A stretch of 34,352 nucleotides of DNA from Bacteroidales bacterium (lineage in GTDB: Bacteria > Bacteroidota > Bacteroidia > Bacteroidales > UBA10428), in NCBI GenBank assembly GCA_016935615.1, contig JAFGQO010000127.1:1-34352 (forward strand), given 5' to 3'. The notes beneath the pieces were generated by a model, which was not told where the DNA came from, searched no databases, and saw only the letters and a list, made by a program, of their open reading frames with translations. The translations under genes and the position numbers were made by a program. Shown here one piece after another: positions 15,354 through 24,652 of the stretch; position 1 is the first letter of the stretch; the number at the start of each line of letters is the position of its first letter.

Positions 15354-17663
15354 TTGAGCAAAATATTTAACGAGTTAAATGATGCACAGGCCGAGGCTGT
15401 AAAGAATTTTTCAGGGCCTTCACTGGTAATCGCCGGAGCAGGTGCGGGAAAAACACGTGTTCTGACCTATCGTATTGCTCACTTATTGGAAAAAGGAGTG
15501 GATCCTTCATCAATACTGGCATTGACATTCACCAATAAAGCTGCCAGGGAAATGAAGGAAAGAATTGATCTTTTGCTGGGTGAAGATATAACCAGGTACC
15601 TTTGGATGGGAACTTTTCATTCTATGTTTGCACGCATTCTCAGGAAAGAAAGTGAAAAACTCGGATATCCTTCTTCCTTTACCATTTACGATACCGATGA
15701 TTCCAGGAGTTTATTAAGATCAATTATCAGGGAACTTCAGCTTGATGATAAAATTTACAAACCCGGTGAAGTATTGGGCAGAATTTCCTCTGCAAAAAAC
15801 AATCTTATTACACACCAGATATATTACAATACCGCAAAATACAGGGAACGGGATAAAATTACACGTCGACCGATGATGGCCGATATTTTTAAACTTTATG
15901 CTTCCAGATGTAAAAAAGCCGGAGCTATGGATTTTGATGACCTGCTTTTATATACAAACATCCTGTTCAGAGATTTCTCAGACATACTGCGCAAATACCA
16001 GGAGAAATTTCACTTTATACTTGTTGATGAATATCAGGACACCAACTATTCTCAATACTTGATTGTGAACCGGCTTGGCGAATTGCACAAGAATGTATGT
16101 GTTGTTGGCGACGATGCGCAAAGTATCTATTCTTTCCGTGGTGCAAAAATTGAGAATATCCTGAATTTTAAAAATGATTATCCTGATTACAAACTTTTTA
16201 AGCTAGAACAGAATTACAGATCAACTCAAAACATCGTCAATGCTGCCAACAGTATTATCCATAAAAACCAGGGACAGATCCACAAAACAGTTTATTCGAA
16301 AAAGGAAGAGGGTGAGAGAATAAAAGTCATCAAGGCGCTTACCGATATTGAAGAAGGGTTTATCGTTTCAAATTCCATTTTCGACACGGCTTTAACCGAC
16401 AGGGTCAGCTATAACGATTTTGCGATTCTGTACCGAACCAATGCACAGTCCAGAATATTCGAGGAAGCAATGAGAAAAAGAAATATTCCATACAAAGTAT
16501 ATGGAAGTATTTCATTTTATCAGCGTAAGGAAATTAAAGATATGATCGCATATTTGCGAATTCTTGTGAATCCAAATGATGACGAAGCTGTCAAGCGAAT
16601 TATTAACTATCCTGCCCGTGGTATTGGAAAGACAACCGTTGGCAAACTGGAAGAATTTGCCAATAAAAAGGAAATCAGCATGTTCCATGTCCTGGAGAAT
16701 ACTGAGAATCTGACTATGCTCTTTCATCGGGGAACTCTTAGCAAGTTGCTATCATTTGCCGGTTTCGTAAAAGCAAATCAGCAGAAGGCACAAACAAACG
16801 ATGCTTATGAAGTGGCACTTCATTTAGCAACATCAACAGGAATCCTTAAGGAGCTTTACAACGGGAATACTCCCGAAGAAAGAAGCAAATATGAAAACCT
16901 TGAAGAACTGTTAAACGGTATCCGCGATTTTGTTGATGGTTCAAAAGAGGAAGGGCTTTCTGCAAATCTTGATCGCTACCTGGAAGATATTGCCTTACTG
17001 ACTGATTTCGATAATGAGAAAAACGAAGACAGGAACAGGGTAAGTATAATGACCATGCACTCTGCGAAAGGACTGGAATTTAACTATGTATATATTGCAG
17101 GGGTGGAAGAAAAACTTTTCCCCTCACCTATGTCATTGGATACCTTACGCAACCTGGAAGAAGAAAGACGGCTGTTTTATGTTGCCGTAACAAGAGCCAA
17201 AAAAAGAGTAATCATCAGTTATGCCCGCTCAAGGTATAAATGGGGCGTACCAAATGATTGTCAACCCAGCCGGTTCTTAAAGGATATAGATGAACACTAT
17301 GTTGAGTGGCCGGAAAAAGAAAAGAAAATCCCTGATTTTGCTGAAGATTATCCCTGGATAAGAAAGGCCAGGTCTTCACAGGTTGATAATACGTTCAGTA
17401 CCCCAGGAAAAAAGCTGACCCGTTTGGATCGTAATATTGTAGCGAAAAATTCCGTTTGCCCAAAAACCAATGCTGGTTTTGAACCATCTGACCCTGTGAA
17501 AATCCAGCCAGGAATGCTTGTTGAGCATCAGCGATTTGGCAGAGGAAAAGTAGTGTATATCGAAGGTAATATGCCAAACAAAAAAGCCACTGTTTTTTTT
17601 CAGCAAATGAAACAGGAAAAGCAACTTCTTCTTAAATTTGCAAAACTCCGGATTGTTGAATAA
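15354..17663 (+). CDS. UvrD/PcrA-type superfamily 1A DNA helicase
   Basis: A 769-residue ATP-dependent 3'-5' DNA helicase for excision repair, mismatch repair or replication-fork clearance. Visible motifs, in order, are the Q motif LNDAQAEAV (8-16), Walker A IAGAGAGKTRVL (26-37), Ia LTFTNKAAREM, Walker B ILVDEYQDTN (near 222), III VGDDAQSIYSFRGA, IV QNYRSTQNI, V TMHSAKGLEFNYVYIAGVEE (near 564) and VI YVAVTRAKKRV. The C-terminal VEHQRFGRGKVVYIEG resembles the PcrA/UvrD Tudor-like RNA-polymerase-contacting tail. The frame opens with TTG at 15354 and no better ATG lies upstream. It is transcribed divergently from the PKD gene and followed by its own terminator-like hairpin. Confidence 0.93.
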   Translation: MSKIFNELNDAQAEAVKNFSGPSLVIAGAGAGKTRVLTYRIAHLLEKGVDPSSILALTFTNKAAREMKERIDLLLGEDITRYLWMGTFHSMFARILRKESEKLGYPSSFTIYDTDDSRSLLRSIIRELQLDDKIYKPGEVLGRISSAKNNLITHQIYYNTAKYRERDKITRRPMMADIFKLYASRCKKAGAMDFDDLLLYTNILFRDFSDILRKYQEKFHFILVDEYQDTNYSQYLIVNRLGELHKNVCVVGDDAQSIYSFRGAKIENILNFKNDYPDYKLFKLEQNYRSTQNIVNAANSIIHKNQGQIHKTVYSKKEEGERIKVIKALTDIEEGFIVSNSIFDTALTDRVSYNDFAILYRTNAQSRIFEEAMRKRNIPYKVYGSISFYQRKEIKDMIAYLRILVNPNDDEAVKRIINYPARGIGKTTVGKLEEFANKKEISMFHVLENTENLTMLFHRGTLSKLLSFAGFVKANQQKAQTNDAYEVALHLATSTGILKELYNGNTPEERSKYENLEELLNGIRDFVDGSKEEGLSANLDRYLEDIALLTDFDNEKNEDRNRVSIMTMHSAKGLEFNYVYIAGVEEKLFPSPMSLDTLRNLEEERRLFYVAVTRAKKRVIISYARSRYKWGVPNDCQPSRFLKDIDEHYVEWPEKEKKIPDFAEDYPWIRKARSSQVDNTFSTPGKKLTRLDRNIVAKNSVCPKTNAGFEPSDPVKIQPGMLVEHQRFGRGKVVYIEGNMPNKKATVFFQQMKQEKQLLLKFAKLRIVE

Positions 17664-17690
17664 TATCCGATAATTTATAAGGATTATTAT
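17661..17690 (+). terminator. Candidate terminator after the helicase gene
   Basis: The stop codon begins an imperfect hairpin: TAATATCC at 17661-17668 pairs with GGATTATTA at 17681-17689 with one bulged base, around a 12-nt A+T loop. A GGTTTTTG run follows at 17695. The A+T-rich stem makes this weak, but it sits correctly before the next promoter. Confidence 0.35.
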
Positions 17691-17722
17691 ATAAGGTTTT
17701 TGCTGGTAAGAATTCTTTAGTT

Positions 17723-17753
17723 TTTGGTTGCTTAAATATTTCTCTTAGTTTTG
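17723..17753 (+). promoter_or_regulatory. Bacteroidota-type promoter for the DUF4290-murA operon
   Basis: TTTG at 17723-17726 is followed after exactly 19 nt by TAGTTTTG at 17746-17753, matching the TTTG / TAnnTTTG promoter of this phylum. This is the best promoter in the window. Transcription would begin at about 17758, giving a leader of about 105 nt before the DUF4290 ATG. Confidence 0.6.
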
Positions 17754-17755
17754 TA

Positions 17756-17866
17756 ATGAATTCTCTTTACACGATTTATAAACTCTTCACTAAACCGAAC
17801 TACCAGACCTTGAAAGAAAAACCGTGTGTTGATATTGTAACTTCTGATGAAAAAATATACTTATGA
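17756..17866 (+). CDS. Possible 36-residue leader ORF
   Basis: An ATG at 17756 opens 36 codons starting MNSLYTIYKLFTKPNYQ and ending in a TGA that overlaps the DUF4290 start as ATGA. The 4-nt overlap is the coupling arrangement used elsewhere here. Against it, the ATG lies at or before the expected transcription start, there is no ribosome-binding site, and the sequence is not recognised. It is listed as doubtful. Confidence 0.2.
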   Translation: MNSLYTIYKLFTKPNYQTLKEKPCVDIVTSDEKIYL

Positions 17867-18453
17867 GTTTTGATTATAATACAAGCAGGAAACAACTTGT
17901 TCTGCCTGAATATGGCAGGAACATTCAAAAGATGGTGGATTACATAAAAACGGTTGAAGACCGTACAGAAAGAAACCGTTTGGCTGGTGCCATTATTTCC
18001 ATTATGGGAAATCTGAATCCTCACCTGAGAGACATTAACGACTTCAAGCACAAACTTTGGGATCACCTTGCTATTATTGCCGATTTCGAATTGGATATTG
18101 ATTATCCATATGAAATTCCAAAAGCTGAAATGTTCAAAACACGTCCCCGCCCTGTTGAATATGGAACGCATAGCATCAAATACCGCCACTACGGAAAATC
18201 CCTCGAACTTATGATTGATGCAGTATGTGATATGCAGGATGAAACTGAAAAAGAAAGATTGATAAATGTTGTTGCCAATCACATGAAAAAATCATATCTC
18301 ACCTGGAATCGCGATACTGTCAATGATGAAGTCATCTTAAACGATTTAAAAAAGCTATCCAAAGGCCGTATCAATACAGAAAATATTAAGCTGAATGAAA
18401 CCCGTGAGATCATTGGAAAGAAAAGGAGCAAACGAAATATCAGGAAAAAATAA
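17863..18453 (+). CDS. DUF4290 domain protein
   Basis: A 196-residue cytoplasmic protein of the DUF4290 family, which is restricted to Bacteroidota and has no assigned function. The family start MSFDYNTSRKQLVLPEYGRN is followed by a helical domain with RNRLAGAIISIMGNLNPHLRD (about 45-65), FKHKLWDHLAIIADFELDID, and YGTHSIKYRHYGKSLELMI near 102. The last 40 residues are lysine/arginine-rich (GKKRSKRNIRKK), suggesting contact with nucleic acid or an acidic partner. It is the first gene behind a good promoter and lies 12 nt before the murA ATG. The fixed company of murA suggests a cell-envelope or growth link (inference). Confidence 0.85.
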   Translation: MSFDYNTSRKQLVLPEYGRNIQKMVDYIKTVEDRTERNRLAGAIISIMGNLNPHLRDINDFKHKLWDHLAIIADFELDIDYPYEIPKAEMFKTRPRPVEYGTHSIKYRHYGKSLELMIDAVCDMQDETEKERLINVVANHMKKSYLTWNRDTVNDEVILNDLKKLSKGRINTENIKLNETREIIGKKRSKRNIRKK

Positions 18454-18465
18454 TTCTTGTCATCC

Positions 18466-19776
18466 ATGAGTTCGTTTCAAATTGATGGAGGTCATAAGTT
18501 AAAAGGAACCCTGATTCCACAGGGGGCAAAAAATGAAGCGCTTCAGGTTATTTGCGCAACCCTGCTCACAAATGAAGAAATTATCATTGACAATATACCG
18601 GATATCCTCGATATTAAAAATCTGATCCTTCTCCTGTCAAATCTTGGTGTTCAGATCAATCAGCTTTATTCTTCGAAATATAGCTTCAAAACGGAAAACA
18701 TCGATCTTGAATATTTGCTTACTGATGATTTTTCTAAAAAAAGTGCAACTCTCAGAGGTTCCGTAATGATAATAGGTCCTTTGCTGGCTCGTTTTGGCAA
18801 AGGATATATTCCAAAACCGGGTGGAGATAAAATAGGACGACGACGACTTGACACTCATTTCAATGGTTTTATTGATCTTGGAGCTGAATTTATCTACAAT
18901 CAGAAAAAAGACTACTATACTGTCAAAGCCAAAGAACTCAAAGGGGCATATATGCTATTGGAGGAGGCTTCTGTTACAGGTACTGCAAACCTGGTGATGA
19001 CAGCTGTTCTGGCAAAGGGCAAAACAACGATATACCATGCAGCCTGTGAACCATACATCCAGCAACTTTGTAAAATGCTTAACAACATGGGTGCTGACAT
19101 CTCAGGAATCGGTTCTAACCTGCTTTCCATTGAAGGTGTGGAAACTCTTCATGGATGTCATCATACCCTGTTGCCTGACATGATTGAAATTGGCAGTTTC
19201 ATAGGGCTGGCTGCTCTCACCGGTTCAGAAATTACCATTAAGGATGTTCAGTTTGAAACTCTTGGTATCATACCCAGATCTTTTCAGAGACTGGGTATAC
19301 ATTTTAAACTGCATGGTGATGACATTTTCATTCCATCGCAAGACCATTACGAAATTGAAACATTTATTGACGGCTCGATCATGACCATCGACGATGCTCC
19401 CTGGCCGGGACTCACTCCTGATCTGCTCAGCGTTATCCTTGTTGTTGCAACACAGGCAAAAGGAAGCATTTTGATCCACCAGAAAATGTTTGAAAGTCGT
19501 TTGTTCTTTGTTGATAAACTGATCGATATGGGTGCTCAAATCATACTCTGCGATCCTCATAGAGCCACGGTCATAGGTCTTGATCATCGTGTAAGATTGC
19601 GGGCAACTTCAATGACTTCACCCGATATCCGGGCAGGAGTTGCTCTTTTATTGGCTGCGCTTTCTGCTGAAGGAACAAGCCTGGTACAAAATATAGAACA
19701 GATCGACAGGGGGTATCAGAATATTGATGGAAGATTAAATGCAATAGGTGCAAAAATAACACGAATTGAGAATTGA
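18466..19776 (+). CDS. murA: UDP-N-acetylglucosamine 1-carboxyvinyltransferase
   Basis: Catalyses the first committed step of peptidoglycan synthesis, moving enolpyruvate from PEP to UDP-GlcNAc in the cytoplasm. The 436-residue EPSP-synthase-like fold has the K22-N23 active-site pair (QGAKNEAL), matching E. coli numbering, GPLLARFGKG at 104-113, and RRRLDTHFNGFIDLGAEF. The loop residue equal to E. coli Cys115 is Asp: PKPGGDKIG with D121. Family studies show that Asp enzymes stay active but are not alkylated by fosfomycin. A TTG three codons upstream extends the frame; the ATG at 18466 gives the standard N-terminus. It is cotranscribed with DUF4290 and probably the TlpA-like gene. Confidence 0.95.
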   Translation: MSSFQIDGGHKLKGTLIPQGAKNEALQVICATLLTNEEIIIDNIPDILDIKNLILLLSNLGVQINQLYSSKYSFKTENIDLEYLLTDDFSKKSATLRGSVMIIGPLLARFGKGYIPKPGGDKIGRRRLDTHFNGFIDLGAEFIYNQKKDYYTVKAKELKGAYMLLEEASVTGTANLVMTAVLAKGKTTIYHAACEPYIQQLCKMLNNMGADISGIGSNLLSIEGVETLHGCHHTLLPDMIEIGSFIGLAALTGSEITIKDVQFETLGIIPRSFQRLGIHFKLHGDDIFIPSQDHYEIETFIDGSIMTIDDAPWPGLTPDLLSVILVVATQAKGSILIHQKMFESRLFFVDKLIDMGAQIILCDPHRATVIGLDHRVRLRATSMTSPDIRAGVALLLAALSAEGTSLVQNIEQIDRGYQNIDGRLNAIGAKITRIEN

Positions 19777-19795
19777 AACTTAATTTGGCAGTGGT

Positions 19796-20338
19796 ATGTA
19801 CAGATATCTTTTCATGCTTCTGAGCATTGTTTTACTCATATCCTGCTCAGGCCCGGATAAAAAAGCAAAAAAAGCTGAATTAACGGTCGTTGAGGGACTC
19901 CGAATTGGAAATCGTGCTCCTGAATTGATCTATCCGGACCCGGATGGTGAATCGATCGCTTTGTCATCTCTTCGCGGGAAAATAGTACTCATTGATTTCT
20001 GGGCATCATGGTGTGCGCCATGTCGAATCGAAAATCCATATCTTGTAGCAACCTATAGAAAATATTGCAATAAAAAGTTTAAATCCGGCAAAGGATTTAC
20101 AATCTATAGCATTTCATGTGACAAAGAAAAACGGGCATGGACAAATGCCATTGAGAAAGACAAACTCATCTGGAAAAATCATGTAAGTGATTTAAAGGGA
20201 TGGGATGCAGAAGCAACATTAATTTATCATATAAGCTCAATACCTTCTAATATTTTGATCGATGGAAACGGAATTATTCTGGCATGGAACCTGCGGGGTG
20301 AGCAATTAGCACAAAAATTGGATATGCTTCTTGAATAA
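19796..20338 (+). CDS. TlpA/thioredoxin-like lipoprotein
   Basis: A 180-residue envelope thiol-disulfide protein. A type II signal peptide ends in the lipobox LLISC (Cys17), followed by SGPDKKAKK, so it should be lipid-anchored and face the periplasm. The redoxin domain has GNRAPELIYPDPDG, the strand KIVLIDFWASWCAPCRIENP with the active CxxC (CAPC), and a cis-Pro-type SSIPSNILID near residue 148. TlpA-like proteins reduce apocytochrome or other envelope cysteines; the partner is unknown. It starts 19 nt after murA and is the last gene before the grpE spacer. Confidence 0.88.
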   Translation: MYRYLFMLLSIVLLISCSGPDKKAKKAELTVVEGLRIGNRAPELIYPDPDGESIALSSLRGKIVLIDFWASWCAPCRIENPYLVATYRKYCNKKFKSGKGFTIYSISCDKEKRAWTNAIEKDKLIWKNHVSDLKGWDAEATLIYHISSIPSNILIDGNGIILAWNLRGEQLAQKLDMLLE

Positions 20339-20451
20339 TTGATATATACAACTTATACAATCTGTCAATTTGACTGCTAAACTTTATTGGCAGGCATTTT
20401 GAAAAGAATTGACAAAGAATTCAGAAGTTAATTTGAAAACGATTACAAAAC

Positions 20452-21048
20452 ATGAGCGAGAAATCAGTGAATGTCAGTGGTAACAGAGAAAAAGTAAAGA
20501 CCACGGAAAAGAAGAAATCTGCTGCAACACAAAAGGAAAAAAGCAGTTCCACAAAGAAGAAAGTTGAAAAGAAAGACATTAAGACAGAAGAAAAGCTAAA
20601 AAAAATTGACAATTTAACACAGGAAGTAAAGGAATGGCACGATAAATACTTGCGGTTATCGGCCGAATTCGACAACTACAGGAAACGCACGCTTAGAGAA
20701 AAGGCTGATCTGCTCCGGCTTGCCAATGAAGATCTGTTAAAAGATCTTTTAACCGTTGTTGATGATTTCGAGCGGGGTATTGTTACCATTGATAAATCGG
20801 AGGATCTTGAAGCATTAAAATCAGGTATTCATCTGATATACAACAAATTTATTGATTTCATCAAACAAAAGGGACTTACTGAAATTAAAGCTTTAAAAGA
20901 ACCGTTTGATATCGATTATCACGAAGCTGTAACAAAGATACCTGCTCCTTCAAAGGAACTTAAAGGAAAAGTAGTGGATGTACTGGAAAAAGGATATATT
21001 CTGAATGATAAGGTCGTTCGCTATGCCAAAGTAGTGGTTGGAGAATGA
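20452..21048 (+). CDS. grpE: Nucleotide exchange factor GrpE
   Basis: The DnaK nucleotide exchange factor, which releases ADP so that the chaperone can cycle. The 198-residue protein begins with a disordered Lys/Glu/Ser-rich stretch (1-50). A long coiled coil follows (KIDNLTQEVKEWHDKYLRLS), with the signature EFDNYRKRTLREKADL near residue 71. The beta-wing head ends in DIDYHEAVTKIPAP and VLEKGYILNDKVVRYAKVVV. It lies 20 nt before dnaJ, forming the usual co-chaperone pair. No CIRCE-type operator is visible in the 113-nt spacer upstream. dnaK is not in the window. Confidence 0.96.
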   Translation: MSEKSVNVSGNREKVKTTEKKKSAATQKEKSSSTKKKVEKKDIKTEEKLKKIDNLTQEVKEWHDKYLRLSAEFDNYRKRTLREKADLLRLANEDLLKDLLTVVDDFERGIVTIDKSEDLEALKSGIHLIYNKFIDFIKQKGLTEIKALKEPFDIDYHEAVTKIPAPSKELKGKVVDVLEKGYILNDKVVRYAKVVVGE

Positions 21049-21068
21049 TATTCTGAAAAAATTATTTC

Positions 21069-22226
21069 ATGGGAAAAAGAGATTATTACGAAGTATTGGA
21101 AGTATCGAAAAATGCTTCAGCTGATGAAATTAAAAAGGCATACCGAAAGCAGGCTTTGAAATATCATCCTGATAAGAATCCCGGAGACAAACAGGCTGAA
21201 GAAAAGTTTAAGGAAGCAGCAGAAGCCTATGAGATATTGCGCGATCCTCAGAAAAGGCAACGTTATGATCAGTTCGGACATGCAGGGGTAAGCGGATCGG
21301 CCGGAGGTGGTTTTTCCGGTGCCGGGATGACCATTGAAGATATTTTTAATCAGTTTGGCGATATTTTCGGAGATTTTGGTGGTTTTGGAGGTTTTGGTTT
21401 TGGCAGCAGTCGGGGAAGAAGTTCAAGAAGAGTGAATAAGGGAAGTAACCTCAGGGTTAAGGTTACTCTTACCCTGGAAGAAATTGCCAAAGGCGTTGAA
21501 AAAAAGATAAAAGTTAATAAATATGTAACCTGTACTGCTTGCCAGGGAACGGGGGCCCGCGGAAGTTCAGGCTTTTCAACATGTGATACATGCCATGGCT
21601 CAGGTCATGTCACAAGGATTACACATACCCTTTTGGGACAAATGCAGACATCGTCAACTTGTCCTGCGTGCAACGGCGAAGGTAAAATTATCAAAGACCG
21701 ATGTACCACCTGTCATGGAGAAGGAATTGTTAAAGATCAGGAAATCATCAAAATAAATATCCCTGCAGGTGTGGCTGAGGGAATGCAATTGAACGTATCA
21801 GGCAAAGGAAATGCAGCAAGACGAGGAGGTATCAATGGTGATCTTATTGTTCTGGTAGAAGAACAGAAACACCCTGAGTTGATTCGCGACGGCAACGATC
21901 TTTTGTATCATCTTTACCTGAGTTTCCCCGATGCTGCTGTTGGCACAACAACCGAAATACCTACAATTGAAGGTAAAGCAAAAATCAGAATTGAACCCGG
22001 TACTCAACCAGGAAAAATATTACGCTTGCGTGGAAAAGGAATTCCGGATATTAACGGATATGGTAAGGGAGATCTTCTTGTTAGCATCAATGTCTGGATC
22101 CCTGTAAATCTCACCAAAGACGAACAAAAGCTGATAGAAAAATTTCAGGAATCCCCAAATTTCAAGCCCGATCCCCGCAAAATTGAAAAAGGATTTTTTG
22201 AAAGAATCCGAAATTATTTTGAATAA
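21069..22226 (+). CDS. dnaJ: Chaperone protein DnaJ
   Basis: An Hsp40 co-chaperone that stimulates DnaK ATPase and delivers substrates. The 385-residue type I DnaJ has the J domain with HPD ([10 protein letters not shown], near residue 35), then a Gly/Phe-rich linker (about 75-120). The zinc-binding region follows with four CxxCxGxG repeats: [24 protein letters not shown] and CTTCHGEG. The C-terminal substrate-binding beta domains include [19 protein letters not shown] and [13 protein letters not shown]. All zinc cysteines are present, so it should be fully functional. It follows grpE by 20 nt and precedes an ABC exporter by 26 nt. Confidence 0.97.
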   Translation: MGKRDYYEVLEVSKNASADEIKKAYRKQALKYHPDKNPGDKQAEEKFKEAAEAYEILRDPQKRQRYDQFGHAGVSGSAGGGFSGAGMTIEDIFNQFGDIFGDFGGFGGFGFGSSRGRSSRRVNKGSNLRVKVTLTLEEIAKGVEKKIKVNKYVTCTACQGTGARGSSGFSTCDTCHGSGHVTRITHTLLGQMQTSSTCPACNGEGKIIKDRCTTCHGEGIVKDQEIIKINIPAGVAEGMQLNVSGKGNAARRGGINGDLIVLVEEQKHPELIRDGNDLLYHLYLSFPDAAVGTTTEIPTIEGKAKIRIEPGTQPGKILRLRGKGIPDINGYGKGDLLVSINVWIPVNLTKDEQKLIEKFQESPNFKPDPRKIEKGFFERIRNYFE

Positions 22227-22252
22227 TAAATATAAGTACATACCTTTTTAGC

Positions 22253-23191
22253 ATGTCCATTTTCGAAGCCTTTCATATCACCAAAAGCTTTACGGGACAT
22301 AATGCCCTGAATAATGTTTCAATTCATGTTCCTGAAGGAAGTATCTATGGCTTACTGGGTCCTAACGGTGCCGGCAAAACAACTTTGATCAGGATCATCA
22401 ATAAAATAACAGCTCCGGATAGTGGTAAATTAATGTTCAGGGGTAAGGAATATACTCATAATGATTTGTTGTACATGGGTTATCTCCCTGAAGAACGCGG
22501 TCTGTATAAAAAGATGAAAGTCGGGGAACAGGCACTATACCTCTCTCAGCTTAAAGGTCTCACAAAAAGTGATGCCATGAAACGACTAAAACACTGGTTC
22601 ACGAAATTTGAAATGACCGACTGGTGGAATAAAAAAGTTGAGGAACTTTCAAAAGGTATGGCACAAAAAGTCCAGTTTATTATTACAGTTTTGCATGAGC
22701 CCAAATTGTTGATATTTGATGAACCATTTTCAGGATTTGATCCTGTAAATGCCAATATGCTCAAAAACGAAGTTCTTAAACTGAGAGAAAGAGGGACTAC
22801 AATCATTTTTTCGACACACGATATGGCCTCAGTTGAAGAGTTATGCGATAACATAACTTTGATCGACAGGTCAAAATCAATCCTTGAGGGCAGGGTATCG
22901 GATATCAGGGCAAATTACAAATCAAATATTTATGAACTTGAATTTGAAGGAGATCCTGATAAACTTGTGCAAAAACTGAATGGCAGTTACGAACTCAGGG
23001 AGTTAACACCCCTGGAAGAAGGAAAATCAAGAGCAACGATCCACCTTACTGATACCGGCCTGGGAAATGAATTTTTAAAACTGGCCATCAGCAGTGTGAA
23101 AATAAATTCGTTCAGGGAAGTGCTTCCCACTATGAATGAAGTTTTCATAAAAGCAGTGAGTGAAAATAAGAAACATACTCAGCATGAATAA
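22253..23191 (+). CDS. ABC transporter ATP-binding protein (NatA-like)
   Basis: The ATPase subunit of an ABC-2 type exporter, 312 residues, cytoplasmic and membrane-associated through its partner. Walker A is GPNGAGKTTLIR (near 36-47), the Q-loop region is GYLPEERGLYK, the signature is ELSKGMAQKVQ (a variant of LSGGQ), Walker B is LLIFDEPFSGFDP and the switch His is in FSTHDM. The C-terminal 90 residues form a DUF4162-like extension. The whole resembles NatA of the Na+ exporter NatAB. The substrate is not known. It overlaps the permease gene by 8 nt, so the two are one operon. Confidence 0.9.
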   Translation: MSIFEAFHITKSFTGHNALNNVSIHVPEGSIYGLLGPNGAGKTTLIRIINKITAPDSGKLMFRGKEYTHNDLLYMGYLPEERGLYKKMKVGEQALYLSQLKGLTKSDAMKRLKHWFTKFEMTDWWNKKVEELSKGMAQKVQFIITVLHEPKLLIFDEPFSGFDPVNANMLKNEVLKLRERGTTIIFSTHDMASVEELCDNITLIDRSKSILEGRVSDIRANYKSNIYELEFEGDPDKLVQKLNGSYELRELTPLEEGKSRATIHLTDTGLGNEFLKLAISSVKINSFREVLPTMNEVFIKAVSENKKHTQHE

Positions 23192-24551
23192 GATCTCACA
23201 TATCGTAAAACGCGAATATATTACAAGGGTCAGAAAGAGATCTTTTATCATAATGACCATTATTGGTCCTGTGCTTTTTGCCGCATTTATGATCCTTCCA
23301 TTCTGGTTAACTCAACTTGAAGACAGTGGCATGAAAACAATAGGTGTAACCGAATTCAGTGATGATCTTCGGCCTGTTTCATCCGAATCATCTGTATTTA
23401 AGGATGTTATCCCTGAGAATGAGAACCTGAAATTTGATTATCTGAACAATGTCGAATACGATGATATTGAAAACCTAATTGAGCATACCGACTATTACGG
23501 TATTTTGGTCATTCACCAGAATTTACTAAGCCGGAAAAACGGAGAAGTTGAACTTTTTGTAAAAAAACAACCCAGTCTAGGTATTGAATCCCACATTACG
23601 AAATCGCTTGAAAATTTTGTTTATGATAAAAATTTACTAAGTATCAATTTATCTCCTGAAGAAATTGATGCTCTCAAACCCAATATAAAACTGAAAACAA
23701 ACAAATACGACAAAGGTGAATTCAAAGAACAGAAATTGGTGGATGTTAAGCGCGGGATTGGATATGCTGCAGGATTTCTTATCTACTTTTTTATTTTTTT
23801 CTTTGGCGCACAGGTTATGCGTGGCGTTGTTGAAGAAAAGACAAACAGAATCATCGAAGTAATCATAACTTCTGTACGACCATTTCAGCTTATGATGGGA
23901 AAAATTTCAGGCATTGCCCTGGTTGCCCTGACTCAGTTTGTTGCTTGGGTAATTTTAACTGTTGGCATTTATCAATTTGTTCAAACCAGCTTTCTCAGCA
24001 ATCCTGTATCTCCTCAAACTCATGAAGTGGTAACTGACGATCTGATGAATGAAAACGTCGAAAATTCAGATAACATGACTTTTGCGGAAAATGGATTGGA
24101 AAATATTTTTGGCCTCATACATATTGGTGAGTACTCATATATCCTGGGCATTTTTCTCTTCTATTTTATATTCGGATATCTTTTGTATGGTGCAATGTTT
24201 GCTGCCATCGGATCAGCAGTTGACAGCGAAACAGATACGCAGCAGTTCATGCTTCCTGTTACCATACCGCTGATCCTGAGTCTGTTTGTTTTAATAAATG
24301 CCATTACAAATCCGGAAGGACAGTTGGTTTTCTGGTTCTCACTCATTCCTTTTACATCTCCTGTTGTTATGATGGCGAGGATCCCTTTTAATCCTCCGGT
24401 CAGTGAAGTTATCCTGTCCATGTCAATCCTGGTATTGACATTTTTGATAATCACCTGGCTGGCAGGGAAAATTTACCGGATCGGTATTCTAATGTATGGG
24501 AAAAAGGTCACATACAGAGAATTACTAAAATGGTTAAAATATAAAGACTGA
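23184..24551 (+). CDS. ABC-2 type permease (NatB-like)
   Basis: The membrane subunit of the exporter formed with the preceding ATPase. The 455-residue protein has an N-terminal helix (IIMTIIGPVLFAAFMILPFW), a large external domain of about 170 residues, then five or six helices between residue 190 and the end. The conserved RGVVEEKTNRIIEVIITSVRP segment follows the second helix, the coupling region typical of the NatB/ABC2_membrane_3 group. The ATG at 23184 lies inside the upstream gene's end; a GTG eight codons earlier is less likely. The cytoplasmic start KREYITRVRKRSF is typical for the family. Confidence 0.88.
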   Translation: MNKISHIVKREYITRVRKRSFIIMTIIGPVLFAAFMILPFWLTQLEDSGMKTIGVTEFSDDLRPVSSESSVFKDVIPENENLKFDYLNNVEYDDIENLIEHTDYYGILVIHQNLLSRKNGEVELFVKKQPSLGIESHITKSLENFVYDKNLLSINLSPEEIDALKPNIKLKTNKYDKGEFKEQKLVDVKRGIGYAAGFLIYFFIFFFGAQVMRGVVEEKTNRIIEVIITSVRPFQLMMGKISGIALVALTQFVAWVILTVGIYQFVQTSFLSNPVSPQTHEVVTDDLMNENVENSDNMTFAENGLENIFGLIHIGEYSYILGIFLFYFIFGYLLYGAMFAAIGSAVDSETDTQQFMLPVTIPLILSLFVLINAITNPEGQLVFWFSLIPFTSPVVMMARIPFNPPVSEVILSMSILVLTFLIITWLAGKIYRIGILMYGKKVTYRELLKWLKYKD

Positions 24552-24652
24552 TAAACATCACCTCATTCCAAAGCAGAATTTCCGGAAAAGGTATAATTTA
24601 TCTTTAGCAGATTCGTATTTTTACTTATTCATACGATTCATTAACATGTTAT

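Noticed and set aside
20363-20414. TGTCAATT / AATTGACA inverted pair upstream of grpE as a heat-shock operator
   Set aside because: The 36-nt spacing and the sequence do not fit CIRCE or any operator I know, and 8-bp matches are expected by chance in A+T-rich DNA.
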